DNA of 64,000 nt from Malaya genurostris (Eukaryota; Arthropoda; Insecta; Diptera; Culicidae): positions 303,787,656 through 303,851,655 of the forward strand of contig NC_080572.1 in the NCBI RefSeq assembly GCF_030247185.1. Direction: 5' to 3'. Positions 32,436 to 44,355 of this stretch are shown one piece after another. Position 1 is the first letter of the stretch. Each line of letters opens with the position of its first letter. The notes under the pieces are model-generated. The model searched no databases. It was not told where the DNA came from and worked only from the letters and a program-made list of their open reading frames with translations. The position numbers were made by a program, and so were the translations under genes.

Positions 32436-33051
32436 ATGTAATAATATATGTGACGAAACCGAAAAATCCCAGTAATGGTCAATGCGCAAAAACTTCTAGG
32501 AAATGAAAGAATCGATTCCGAAAGACTTAGACTACTATTATGTTATTTGATAAGCTCACAATACTAATGATTTTAATGTAACTACTAGGTGGATTAAGAA
32601 TGATTTTTCTTTCTTTGCATTGACTCTCTAAATGACAGTATGCAATTTTCAACACTATTCATCCTGTAATTTTGGAACCGGAAGTTGAATACCATTAAAA
32701 TTTTATAGCAGTGCATGAGATTCTAAGTCTTCGAAAATCAGTCCAATCGTCTCTGAATAGTCGGAGTTTTTTACCACTATTTCGGGTGCTGCCTGATTCG
32801 GAAACCGAAGTTTGAATAATCGTCAAGTAACAAGCGCTGCAAATAATTTACTTATCAGTTTTAATGAATTCGCATACTTTACAAATCTTTAATAAAACGG
32901 TATTTTCGAAAAAAATTGCACCTATCACTCAGAAACCGGAAGACGGATCTAAATACAATCCAAATATTCAATGGTTTCTGAAGACCTTTGAATCTAAAAT
33001 GATTGAAATCGGTTCAGTCGTTTTCGAGAAAAGTTGATGGCATTATATCAT

Positions 33052-34815
33052 TTTTACCTATTTTATGAATATGAAAAATATGTATAGGATTCGCTCAAAT
33101 TTTAGAAAATTTTTGCTGGGCCAGGACTGCCGAGTGTCATACACCAATCCATTCTGCTCGACGAACTGAGCAAATATCCGTGTGTGTCGCAAATGAAAGC
33201 TCTCCCTGTCACACTGAACGCTGTTGAATTTGTTTTGAGATCGGATGTTACACCAAGTTTTAAGTCAAAATTTTCAGTTTTTTGTCAACATGTTTTCAGA
33301 GTTAAATTTCACACGGTAATAGCTTTCCAACAAGCCATAGTTTGTTGAATTCCGTTCATGTTTAGCGGAGATATCGATATTTTTGTGCAAGCGACTTTTT
33401 CCCTAATTCCAGCAGTAAAAGTTTCGAGCGTTGTATGATAAAGTAATGCTTGGGAGCCATGTGAAACACGATAAAATACTGTTACATACAATAGTACCAA
33501 ATAGTACCAAAAAGACTGTGTACAGCATCCTTTTTCATGATATTTTGCCTCGGATCGATTTTAGCACGGTTCGTTTTTGGCAACATAATCGTTCGAACCG
33601 CTGAACCGATCTAAGACTCAAATGAAAGCTAAGAACCATCTACAGTCACGTACCCAGAGGGGGGCCTGAGGGGCCCTGGCCCCTCCCGAAATCAAAAACA
33701 GATACATAATTATTTAGAAGATCTCAGACATGTGTTACATAAAAAACAAGACAGTAAACGTAAAGAAATGTAATACAGTAACAGTTCCAGTGGAAAAGTT
33801 TGAAGTGTCTGTTAAAAACACCCGTAAAAGGCACACCGAAAATTAGGTACATAAGCAATCTTCAGTAACATTATTTTTCTATCTTTGGGCCCCTCCCGAA
33901 AAGAAATCCTGGGTACGGGCCTGACCATCTATGATTCAAATGAAAGGTTTTAAGATCCTATAAAATATTTTGCTTTTTAGTCAGATCTGACTTTCGGTTT
34001 AGGAGATACGGGGTGATTAGTATAAAAATGTTCATTTCACAGAAATTAATCAGGGTTTGCCGATTCGGATTTGGAAATAAAATAATATCAGTTTTAGACG
34101 TATTCAGTTTTCGATTTGAAAGATACCCAAAAATTTAGTTCGCACTGTGATTTATCGAAGATGTCTATACTGATTTTCCAATACTTTGAATCAAATGTAA
34201 ACTATAGAGCTCCTTAGTTGAATTCAACTGACTTCGTCTACACCAATTTTCGACTTCCGGTTCCGGTATCGAATCGTTTCTCAAAAGGTCAATTGTTTTC
34301 TCAAAAAAGGCCAAATCGAATTTCATAAACAAAAATTCAAATTAGAAGACTTATGGTCCCATACAAAATGGGTGAATTTTATTCGATTCCGACTTCCGAT
34401 TCTGAAATTACAGGGTGATGAGTTTTGTAAATTCAAACCTATATAAAAGATGAACCAAAAAGCTTCAAAGTTGGACTCAAAATTATTGCAATTTATTCGT
34501 CATATTAATTAAACGAACCTTTTTGTGTTATGCTGGTTCCTGAGTACCGGCTCTGGAAGCATCGCAAATAATTACGAAAAACTCTAAAGTGGAACTTACT
34601 TCGACATCTCATGGAATATTCACACGTTCAGATTCCAATTCGATCCGATTTTCACTTTCGACATTACAGAGTAATGAGTGATTAAAATCTTAAACTGTCG
34701 TTCAAAACGACAGTCATTGAAATAATGTCATGAGAACTAAAACACCGAAGAATATTCATGCAAAAACACATACGGATTGATAAACAAAGGTATCATCTCT
34801 ATACGAGGTGGATGA
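33052..34815. repeat. Family P repeat, long unit; inverted copy lies at 56,815-58,525
   Basis: The unit runs from TTTTTACCTATTTT, through GGATTCGCTCAAATTTTAG, the CGACGAACTGAGCAAATATC block and several GGTTCCGG-type units, to AAGGTATCATCTCTATACGA with GGTGGATGAGGCACG. Long stretches match 56,815-58,525 in inverted order, for example AACGAACCGTGCTAAAAT against GATTTTAGCACGGTTCGTT. A hAT-type MITE sits inside at 33,643-33,923. Confidence 0.65.
33643..33923. mobile_element. hAT-type MITE with 8-bp target duplication
   Basis: The inverted ends CAGTCACGTACCCAG and CAGGCCCGTACCCAG (right end reversed) are flanked by the exact 8-bp direct repeat ACCATCTA (33,635-33,642 and 33,924-33,931). CAG-starting ends and an 8-bp duplication are diagnostic of hAT elements. 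At 281 bp it has no transposase. GGCCCCTCCCGAAA occurs near both ends in inverted relation. Confidence 0.88.
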
Positions 34816-35300
34816 GGCACGTTTTTAATAACTGTTTTTTTTAGAACAGAAAGTCGCTTCCGAAAAAAAGCCAATGGCAGTAAAAACTTTCATTTAATTC
34901 TAAGTTTGTGAAAATTGACTCAGCCGTTTCTGAGAAAATGATGAGTGTTTCGGTTTTGAGTTTTTGATCACTATTTCCGGTACTTCCGGAACCGAAAGCT
35001 GAAAACGGTTCGTTTGGTCAGCAACTAACATTATCTATTAATTGAAATAGTTATGAGCCAAAGTTAGAAAAATAAATCCAATTTCATATCGTCTTTACCC
35101 TGTATTTCCGGAACCGGAAGCAGGATCCTGACAAAATTCTAAGAACATTACTTTTCATTTGAATCTAAGTTCGAGAGAATCGGTTCAGGCGTTTCGAAGA
35201 AATTGAAGTGATTTTCGGTCCCGGAACCGGGAACAATGATCCGGTTTACTCAGAATCTTTTATCTTTGGTCATATTAACTAACCTAATCTGTCTAATTGA
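34816..35300. repeat. Family P repeat fragments
   Basis: Contains TTCCGGAACCGAAAGCTGAA, CCGGAACCGGAAGCAGGATC and GAATCGGTTCAGGCGTTTCG blocks, all typical of the family. Confidence 0.55.
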
Positions 35301-37486
35301 AGAATTGTTTTCACGGATTATTCTGTTTTTCCCAGATTTTTGGTATGTTGCCAGGTCAGAGCTTAAAATTGACAATTGAAACCATTCCAACAGTCTCATT
35401 TTCAATGTTTTACTGTCTCATTCGTAAATGACCGACACCAGAATAAACGAAAAGAGACGAAGCATTTTCGTTTCTCATCGAAAAAAATGAGAGAGTATAA
35501 TAGCAAACGTAACTCTTTCCTCTATGACAAGACGAAACCAAACTAACGTCTTCAAGGATTATCAGTAGAATTTCAATTCTCATTCTTTCATCGACGTATT
35601 GAAAATCGGTGTCGCTTGGCTATAAAAATTCACTAAAATATGGCAAATCGAAGTAATTACATCCCAGAACTTCTTTGGAAACTAAAACTACTACAAATTC
35701 GAGCACCAACAGGTAAAAGTTATTGTGAAACCTTTTTCTGTCATTTTTATTTCTCACAGCTTCGGTTGAATATTGACACTGCATACTATGGGACTTTCAC
35801 TGAAAACTGCAAATGACTAAAAGGGCAAATGAAAGAAAAGACACAATTTTGAAACCACTGTCCCGCTTATGTCATTGACTGGACATGGATTTCGTTCTCA
35901 TAGTTTGCAAGCGAAGCTGAGAGTGACAGTAATTTCTTGTCATTTTCGTCTATTTTTTAGTCAATGAAAATGACTTTTATTAGCTCTGTGACAGGTTATA
36001 ACAGATTTTCACTGATTTCTGAAATCACAGATACAGATTTTCAATGTGATGCAAAAACTGATTCAGATTTGTGAATCACTAGTAAAGCGGAAGTGATATC
36101 AGAAATCGAATTCATAATAAATGTTGGCCTAAAATTGTTAGCATGTAAACTATCACAATGGTCGAATGCCCGAAATCGTTAGCAAAAATAGTAAATTTTT
36201 TGTAAGTAACTAAAGCTCTCTAAAATGAAACAGTACAAGGAAAATCTTTGATTAGCCGCTCATAGTTTCAACGAAATACAAAAGTATATATGTAGAGGAT
36301 TCATATTTCCTCCTGCCAACTCTGGCATTTCCAATCGATTTCTTGGCCTGCTGCGAACACGTTTCACTCGTAGCAGCCAAAATTTCTGATTACCTCACTT
36401 CGGCAAGAGTCAAGTTGAAGGAAATATGTTCGGGTCAGTCTAGCTAGGCTGTGGCCTTTGGTTGTGCTCGGGAAGCATTAGTCACTTTTCTATGGTTATC
36501 AATAGCCTAGGCAGAAGGAGCCGTAGTGCGACGAACTTTTTATGACCCCGAAGAAATCGTTTTTTTTTTGGTGTCACACTCCACGTGGATTGCATGAAGT
36601 GTTTGATATGTTAATTTATTTACTTCTGTTTTCGTGCAGGTGAAAAAATACCCAAATTGGTAAGAGAAAAGTGTTCATTAGCCGGACCTTTTCTTCACAA
36701 AAATAAATCCATTCCTTAGAAAGAGCACCGAAGGGAGAAGTAGAATATTAATAGGCATATATCAAGTTGCTTGCCATCGACCGGGTTTGTGCTTGACTCT
36801 GACTAAAAGTAGAATTGGCTCCGTAAGCCTCCTTGATTCGGCGTGATTTGTAATTAAATGGGTCTCGAGACTGGAGCCGGCTTCGACTGCGAGACACTTT
36901 CGTGTTTGTTTGAAGATACAGAAAAATAGTACAAAAGCGAAAGCTCCAACGGATGACATCAAACTAACTTGTAATTGCATTTTTTTCCCTCTTTCTAACC
37001 GAAACTTTTTACCGATTCGGTATGGGCTGGATTGCTGCGATTGGATTTCGCATCCATATGTATGATAATGGTTTTGATTTTATCCACCAACCAAACTCCG
37101 GTTCGTTAACCTCGATTTTCTGGTGATGGTGAATTTATTTGCGGAGAAGCTTAAACGGTTTCCTTTTTTTTTGTCCAAACTCAGTCATTCCGTTTTGCTG
37201 TAATTAGTTGCAAGTTAGATTAAAAGATTACGACTCATCCAAACGGGGAAGTTTTCTTTGTCAATATTAGGCTTTACTTTGTTTTGAATTGTTGGAGTCC
37301 GTATTTTAACGGATCTATAGCACGTAGCGTTGAATATACAAATCGTTTGTTTGATTATCATACATTTAATGAGCAAGAGCAAAATGATCTTCATAACCAG
37401 TGAAGTCAGTATCAGATTAACTCAATTAGCTAACAAAACAAGGTCAGCACAGCACGGTTTTGCCGTGTTCGGTTGAATCTGCAGCG

Positions 37487-37762
37487 TTAATTTCTGCTAG
37501 CACGGTCGGTAAAATGCCGGCAATTATCTGGATCATGGTAAAAGTACGCCGACGCACACGAAAAGCCCACAAGCTCGCACGCGCGACATGTTGCACCCGC
37601 TATATTATAATAAAGCAAGCGTGAATCAGAGCACATCACTTTCTGCAGTACAGGTTCAACACAGGCCAGTTGTTCGGTAAGTTTGGTTCGGCATGGTCTA
37701 ACGATATATTCGAGCGAATCAGAAATTTCCCTTTTATTGCGATTGGCGTTCGAATTCTGCAT
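37487..37762 (-). CDS. Candidate Cys-rich coding exon, unrecognised
   Basis: This is a 91-codon frame with composition unlike its AT-rich surroundings. After NSNANRNKREISDSLEY it has seven Cys in about 60 residues, as in RACELVGFSC and YFYHDPDNCRHF. NKR followed by EIS could be a propeptide cleavage site. ACATGCAG just upstream could be an acceptor, making this a terminal exon of a secreted protein whose signal exon I did not find. It may equally be chance. I do not recognise a family. Confidence 0.25.
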   Translation of the reverse strand: MQNSNANRNKREISDSLEYIVRPCRTKLTEQLACVEPVLQKVMCSDSRLLYYNIAGATCRACELVGFSCASAYFYHDPDNCRHFTDRASRN

Positions 37763-38020
37763 GTTTCCAAGGTACAGAAATGTGTGTTTTTTTTCCTTCT
37801 CTTCAATCCACGTTAGCCACGCATTTTATCTGAATCGAGATGAAGCCAAATGATTTGGCTCTGCTATTACGATGGCCTTATTTTTAATTTTCCATTTAAT
37901 CTTTTGCCAGATTGTGCGGGAAGTACTCGAAGCAGGAAAAAAAGAGAAAATTACGCTAATGTTTCACGTGCAATTTCTTTCTGGTTAGGACTTGGCTATA
38001 TGCTGATCTAGCGGTACAGA

Positions 38021-38221
38021 ATGGTGTTCTCTCATGCACGTTTTTTCGTTTTGTTTATGTTCGTTGCCAACAATGTTTCTATCATTCTAGCTTCCGATAG
38101 GAAATGCAAGGTGGAAGAAGTTTTGATTTATTATCCATGTTTGCGAAACAGCTGGGTAGCTTTAATCTGCACACTCGTACGGCATGTGGAGAAAGAAATC
38201 CTACTTAGAAATACGCATTGA
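38021..38221 (+). CDS. Candidate small secreted protein, unrecognised
   Basis: The 66-codon frame starts MVFSHARFFVLFMFVANNVS, a plausible signal peptide with cleavage near ILAS. It continues with three Cys in DRKCKVEEVLIYYPCLRNS and LICTLVRH. The start context is CAGAATGG. No splice signals or repeats support or exclude it. Hydrophobic frames are common by chance in T-rich DNA. Confidence 0.2.
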   Translation: MVFSHARFFVLFMFVANNVSIILASDRKCKVEEVLIYYPCLRNSWVALICTLVRHVEKEILLRNTH

Positions 38222-39239
38222 AATTATGCGTTCATTCAAAGACGATGAAAAATTGTCAACAGAATGAGCTTTAACGGTAAAGTTGATTAAGATAATTCAA
38301 GTTTCTGTATCGCATTACATTGTGACGGGTTGTTTAAAAGGTTTCCCTAAACATTCTGAAGTTGCTATTATCCCAACACAAATCGCAATATTAAAACTAA
38401 AACTAAAGGAGAGCAAATGAGAATGTTTAGTCTACTTAACGGAAGGCGACCGACTCATCAGACTTTTTCTCAATATGTCATGCAGCCAACATCGTATCAT
38501 ATTTTATATCAGATGTTCAACTAATCTTCGAATAAATATACGTTTAAATTAAGGATGTAGAAGTTTTAGTTTTCGCATGCCATTTGACAGTTTCAGTACT
38601 ACCAAAACGTTTGATTATTCCCGAACAGTTGGCCCTCAAGTCATGACACTTGGCCCTCCAGGCCAATTTTTACTAGTCGGTTTTTCAAGTGATTGCATAA
38701 CCTTTTTATATGAGAAAGGTAAAAATCATCGATCAGAAAACAAAACTCACAGCAGAAAAGTTCAGTACGATACTCACTGAAACTGATTTCGCATGGCAAA
38801 AAATCAGTTGTAAAAAGTTCACTAGCGAACATTCTGCTTGATGATATTCAAGAATAAAGTTCTCACATTGAATATATCTGATATGATTCTCGAACAGAAG
38901 ATTTTTGGGAGATTAATTTTCATAGCCGTTGTTCCGTCTTTGCAGAGTACATAATGAATAAATTCGCCGATGAACAAAAATTCATTGAATCATTCTGAAA
39001 ATGTTCAGTGTGCGTAAGGTGGTTGATAAGTGGAGCAATTGTAGTGATTTAATTGAAATTTATTCGGTACTACATCATTAATAAAAACAGCAAGTTCTGA
39101 GATTAATAATAGTTTTTATAAAACATAAATAAAAAAGCCATGTCATGCCATTTAGCTTGTATAACGTACGAAGAAGTAACAGGAGCGCAGACTATCGATA
39201 TGCCAATTCAAACGCGCCTTTCAAACACTGCGCCTACTG

Positions 39240-40598
39240 TGTGTTCGAGATTTGCTGACAAGTTAAATACGTCGGAGTTATTCTTGATTCAAAACTGAAT
39301 TGGTCTGCTCACATTGACTTCAGGATTAAAAGAGCTTGCATGGCTTTCGGCCAATTCAGACGAGCTTTTGGAAAATCATGGGAACTCAAACCCAGATACA
39401 TTCATTGGATTTACACAACTATTGTTAGACCAATTTTAGCATATGGTTGTCTTGTACGGTGGCAGAAAGGAGAAGTCGCGACAGTTCAGCCAAAGCTAAA
39501 TCATCTCCAAAGGATGGTCCTAATGGCGATGACAGGAGCATTCACGACAACTCCTACTGCTGCTCTAGAGGCGCTACTGTGCATTAAACCACTTCATGTG
39601 TTCCTAAAACAAGAAGCATTATCTTGTGCATACCGTCTTAAGGTTACAGGGCTTTGGAACAGTAACCTATTAGATAATGCTACCAGCCACACTCGCTTGT
39701 GGTCTCAAATGGTTACGTGGGATGAGTATTTACTCGCTCCTAGTGACCTAACTCTCACATGCAGTTTTCCTTTCAAAACATTCAATGTGAGCTATCCTCT
39801 TCTTGTGGAATGGTTGTCTACCGTCGTGAAACGAGGCTGGAGCAGTCTCATTCACTTGGTAGATACTGTACTGTGTTCCAAGCAGAAATCTACGCGATTC
39901 TGTGTGGAGTACAATCGGCACTTCAGCAGAGGATCTGTGGTAAACGAATTTATTTTTGTTCCGACAGTCAGGCAGCCTTAAAAGCACTCAGTTCGAATGA
40001 TTCACGGTCGAATCTAGTGATCGCATGTCGAACTCTAATTGAAGACTTCAGCATTTCAAATGCTGTTTACTTCTTATGGGTACCCGGCCACTCTGGTATT
40101 ACTGGAAATGAATGGGCTGATGAGTTGGCTAGAGCTGGTGCAACGAATGATTTCGTTGGTCCTGAACCAGCTTTACCACTTTCAACTAGTTGGATAAAGC
40201 ACAAGATTCGTTCTTGGGCTGCATCCAAACATGCCAGCTACTGGCGCAGCTTGCAAACTTGCGCTCAGACAAAAGCATTTTTACCAGATTTAAATCTGAA
40301 AATGTCAAAGTGTCTACTGCATTTTTCCAAGCACCATTGCTGTATTCTGGGCAGAGCTCTGACTGGACAATGCAAACTCAATTATCACATGGCTACTATT
40401 CAACGTGCTGAGTATTATTCGTGTGATTTGTGTGAATGCGATTACGGTACTTCATATCATCTGATATGCAACTGTCCCGCATTGACGCAACTACGTATCC
40501 GGGTTTTTGGTTCTCCATACATGGTTGAGTTTGTGTATGCGGAGCTAAAATTAAACGATATTCTCTCGTTTCTCACCCAATGTGGTAAGGAGCTATAG
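39240..40598 (+). pseudogene. 5'-truncated non-LTR ORF2: end of RT and RNase H
   Basis: The first block reads KYVGVILDSKLNWSAHIDF, then RAFGKSWELKPRYIHWIYTT and IVRPILAYG, the region after the reverse transcriptase palm. It continues openly to about 39,775. A deletion with frame change follows, removing the stretch that would hold the first RNase H Asp. Reading resumes at YRRETRLEQSHSLGRYCTVF and QAEIYAIL. Then come FCSDSQAALKAL and FLWVPGHSGITGNEWADELA and a Cys/His C-terminus (CDLCECDYGTSYHLICNC). The family differs from the element at 43.7 kb. The DNA to about 40,980 is probably its 3' UTR. Confidence 0.82.
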
Positions 40599-40979
40599 TC
40601 AGAAGGGTTCATCGTTCTTCCTGGAGTGAGTGCATTCTTTCTGTATTCACCTTAAATAGGGTTTAACAGATTGTTTGGCATCCTTTAGGGGGTACCAAAT
40701 TTACTTCTGCTTTTTTGTGTTTTTGTGTCGTCAATTTTTCCCATCCTCCTAGTCCAACTCTTACCATTTCCTTTCAATCCTTCCCTCTTACATATCGGGA
40801 AATTTATGGCAAGGCACAAATTTCCAAATATCAAAGGGAACGTGCCATTTGAGCCAATTTGGTTTGATTTCTGATAGGATTTTACCCAAATTATCGACAC
40901 CATTATGTAGTTTCAACATTAAGCTACAATTCCCAATTTGTGATCTTGAAAAATATGCATTAGTTTTCGTTCGCGATAA

Positions 40980-41944
40980 AAAAATCTAAATTTTCAAAAA
41001 CCTAGGGATTAGACCGGATACCTTATAAGGCGGATTTGGAATTCTTGGAAATTGAACAAACACCCATTATATCTTGCCTTTTTCCCAATTTAGCTCAACC
41101 GTTGTGTGGCTTTAACCATCAGCTAAAACTCTCAATTTGTGATTTGAAAAAATAAGCAATAGTTTTCGTTGCAAGTCGCGATGAAGTGACCAACCCTAAA
41201 TCCATAAATATACACGGAAAGAAATCCGTCACTGCCGTAATGATTAGAAAATCCTGAAACCAATAATTTTGTTACATTTTGTATGAATATATCTGAATGT
41301 ATTTCAGCATATTTGATGTGACTGTTGTTGTTAAAATAATATTTCAAGAGCTATAGCGTAAACCGAAAAAAATGGACTGTGAATTTGGAAAGTCAACTAA
41401 CAAAAGTCTGAAATTCTTTCGTTCAACCACTTTGATTTATTTGTTTCACAGATAAAGCAACACAAGCTGTATAGATTCACCTAAATTTATGTTTTGAAAG
41501 TACAAAAGAAAGAATTAATAAGGGGTATTTGCAAGACTTCGAGAGTGTTTTCATGCAGTTCGTTCTTGTGTTTAAATTCTGAAATACAAAATCAAAACTG
41601 GAACGCCTGAGTTTATGTTGCAAAGATTACCATCGTAGTAGAAACATACCTGAAGTTATACCAAACAACGTAAAGTGTGTTACGCTTAAATTTCAGCGAA
41701 ATCAGTCCAAATGGATCATGATCCGAGAAATTTTAATCATGATATATTATCATAACATGAAAATATACTATTCTCCCCAAATCATGACTCATTTTTCTCA
41801 TTTTTAGATTCGGAATTTTGTCCGTGTAGGATTTTTTAAGACGTAACAATGATTGTTATTTGTATGAGTATTCACCGAAAAACTTAACATTAGATTTTTT
41901 TTATCAAATCTGCTAATAATAAACTTTATCTGTAGAATAACTGT
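40980..41944. other. Intergenic, nothing recognised
   Basis: AT-rich DNA between the retrotransposon fragment and DD37E copy B. Confidence 0.5.
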
Positions 41945-43246
41945 CATAAAGCTTGCTTCATTTAGAATTGGAACAAACTTTCGCTCATATTGTGGCACTC
42001 CTGGTGGACGGATTTGGAAGTTCTTGGCGCCCACGTGTCGGAAATTTCGTCAGCTCCACGTATGATTTTTGACATTCTGCAAATCGACTGTACTTTTTAA
42101 GCAATCAACATGGAAGCCGAAAGAAGGGGAAAAATTGTGCACAGTTATTTGGAAAATCCATTGTGGTCTGCATCTAGGCTAGCCAAACAGCTGGAATTTC
42201 CTAGAAATACCGTATGGCGCGTTATCAAACGGTATAAGGAAGCATTGGCGACGATTCGGAAGCCTCAAGCCAATCGTCGGAGTGGAACTGTCGACCGGAA
42301 ACTGCGTGGTCAGATTTTGAAAACGATTAAGAGGAATCCTAATCTGTCGGACCGTGATTTGGCCAGAAAATTCGGTGCTGCCCATAGTACCGTGAGGAGA
42401 ACTCGACTCCGAGAAGGAATCAAGTCGTATCGAGCTAGCAAACAGCCAAATCGGACCATAAAACAGAATAGTGTGGTCAAAATTCGGAAACTATATGACC
42501 GGGTGCTGACCAAGTTCGACGGGTGTCTTCTGATGGACAATGAAACCTATGTCAAGGCTGACTTTGGGAAAATCCCAGGTCAAAAATTTTACTTGGCGAC
42601 GGCTCGGGGGGATGTTCCAGCCAAATTTAAATTTGTTTTTGCTGATAAATTTGCAAGAAAATTTATGATATGGCAGGGCATTTGCAGCTGTGGCAAAAAA
42701 ACGTCAGTTTTCGTTACAAATAAGACAATGACATCGGAACTATGCCAAAATGAGTGTCTCCTAAAACGATTTTTTCCGTTCTCTCGATCCCACGACCATC
42801 CCGTAATGTTTTGGCCAGATTTGGCAAGCTGTCATTACAGCAAAGTCGTTCAAGAATGGTATGCAGAGAAAGGGGTCCAGTTTGTTCCGAAAAACCTTAA
42901 CCCACCCAACTGACCCCAGTTCCGCCCTATTGAGAAATACTGGGCAATCATGAAGAGGAGACTCAAGGCAAAGAGAAAGGTTGTCAAAGACATCAATCAG
43001 CTGCCGACCTAGTGGAATAAGATAGCTAAAACGATGGACGAAGAAGGTGTGCGCCGCCTAATGAGCCGTGTTACAGGAAAAATTCGAGAATTCCTTCGAA
43101 ACCGTGATGAATAATTTTATCCGTATTTTTTCTTAAAAGTATGAAGAAAACGCTACATGTGTATAAAAAAGATCTTGAATTCAATAATAAATAACTGAAA
43201 TACAGGCAATTATCTTTGTTCCAATTTTATCTGAAGCAAGCTTTAC
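41945..43246 (+). mobile_element. DD37E Tc1/mariner element, copy B
   Basis: TAAAGCTTGCTTCATTTAGA at the left pairs with GAAGCAAGCTTTAC at the right, as in copy A at 3,032-4,317. The TA target duplication is blurred (CATAAAG at the left, TTACTCG at the right), so one or both ends have mutated or lost a base or two. Flanks differ from those of copy A, so the insertions are independent. Confidence 0.85.
42110..43114 (+). pseudogene. DD37E transposase, two in-frame stops
   Basis: The frame from MEAERRGKIVHSYL has two helix-turn-helix motifs (SASRLAKQLEFPRNTVWRVI; NLSDRDLARKFGAAHSTVRR). The first catalytic Asp is in GCLLMDNETYVKADFG, the second in FWPDLASCHYSK, and the Glu in RPIEKYWAIMKRRL, with 37 positions between the last two. 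A TGA at 42,911-42,913 stands where family members have Cys (NPPNxPQFRPIE), and a TAG stands near 43,011. Otherwise it is open to the end at 43,114 (335 positions, near full length). Both stops recur in copy A. Six bases are missing after KIR compared with copy A. Confidence 0.9.
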
Positions 43247-43249
43247 TCG

Positions 43250-43650
43250 ATCGGACTCAAACAATTCGGTATTCGAGTAAAAAACGGTATCACTTCCAAA
43301 GTATTTGAATCGATTAAATCATTCGTCTCGCGGTAGCAACGAAAAAAAAACAATGCGATAAGAACAGGTGGATTGATAAAAAACATTTGTTCATTGTCAA
43401 GGTATTTGCACTGTGACCAGTTGGTTCATGTTGATGCTCTCTTTCCAAACCTATATCACTTCGTTTCAATAAGCCAAAACCGACAATCCATCCATCTGGG
43501 AGCAGAAGCCGCCGATAATAGCATTGTGGTTCGGTGTGACCCATTCTCCTACTTATCGCGCCCTGGTAGGCACAAAACTATTCAACAAACTGTATCTTTT
43601 GCTCCACTCGGTTACGGTTCAAGCCTCGGAGGTTTACCAACCAGCAGCTA
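43250..43650. other. GC-richer non-repeat DNA, left half of an island split by a retrotransposon
   Basis: No repeat is recognised. The composition is richer in GC than the neighbours, and the sequence continues after 49,689 once the retrotransposon and its target duplication are removed. No exon can be fixed. Confidence 0.4.
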
Positions 43651-43919
43651 ACTGCTTGGGCTACATCATTCAGTAATAGCCGTTCAACCGAGAAGGTTGT
43701 GTATAGAAGCGTACAGTTTAACAACGCTGGTTAGTTTACACGCGTTAAATACGACAACGGTTGAACTACAGGTAGAGACCTGTTGGCAGCAGCCGTTAAA
43801 ACGTATAATCGTGCTGCATAAGAGAGCCCTAGTGCTGGGCCAAGCTGGTGAAGGAAACAACAAAGGGCGTTTCCCAAGCTCTACCCAGGCCACAATACAC
43901 AGCCACAAGTGCTGAGCAA

Positions 43920-43998
43920 GAGAGTGCAAAGGCACATCGAAGAAGGAGAGTGCAAAGGCACATAGAAGCAGGAGAGTGCAAAGGCACACCGGTGCGAA
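43920..43998 (+). repeat. 26-bp tandem repeats in the retrotransposon 5' UTR
   Basis: GAGAGTGCAAAGGCACA starts at 43,920, 43,946 and 43,972, a period of 26 bp, followed by degenerate GGTGCGAAGGCAC words. Repeated monomers in 5' UTRs of non-LTR elements often carry promoter activity; that role here is inference. Confidence 0.8.
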
Positions 43999-44355
43999 GG
44001 CACTTCGGTGCAGAAGCATATCGGTGCGGAGCACTAGGAAGAAGGAGACAAGACAACTCGGTCTTTCCACTGCCATACAACACGCAGGTATACACCGGTG
44101 ACCTGCGCTGGTTACAGCTGGCGAAGACGAAAGCAAATCGGAATTCGAGTGGTGCTGGATGTCAGGTAGCAGTAGCATCACATCCAACAATCAGCATCCA
44201 ACAAGAACATCTAGAGCAACGAGGATCTACACGGCAGTGCAACGGAGATAGACAACAATTTCAAGGTAGAAGATTTTTCTTTTCCTTTTGATTGAGTACT
44301 GTGTAGTGTTGGTTTCAAATTTTATTTTAAAGTTTAGTTAAAAAATTTTAATGTA

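Larger units (their letters stand above)
29945..32640. repeat. Family P repeat copy split by a MITE and a retrotransposon
   Basis: The left edge has CTAAAGAGAGGTAATAGAAT and a GGAAAACCACTTTCGAGC block. The other edge has ACTACTAGGTGGATTAAG at about 32,580. Between them lie the MITE at 30,026-30,840 and the 5'-truncated non-LTR insertion at 31,093-32,435. Confidence 0.5.
35301..39180. other. Intergenic, mostly without recognised features
   Basis: At 35,345-36,005 blocks of TGTCTCATT/AATGAGA-like sequence occur in both orientations and may be an old element; its ends are not defined. At 36,300-37,480 the sequence is single-copy by eye. Near 38,640 a small family P end piece (CACTTGGCCCTCCAGGCC) is present. 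Two low-confidence coding candidates are listed separately. Confidence 0.45.

Noticed and set aside
43684..44190. 168-codon minus-strand Leu/Cys-rich frame
   Set aside because: It is the antisense of the retrotransposon's repetitive 5' UTR and mirrors the 26-bp monomers.
43848..44291. 147-codon plus-strand frame before ORF1
   Set aside because: It covers the 5' UTR monomers (ESAKAHRRRRV-like repeats), shows no gag motif, and ends before the true ORF1 start.
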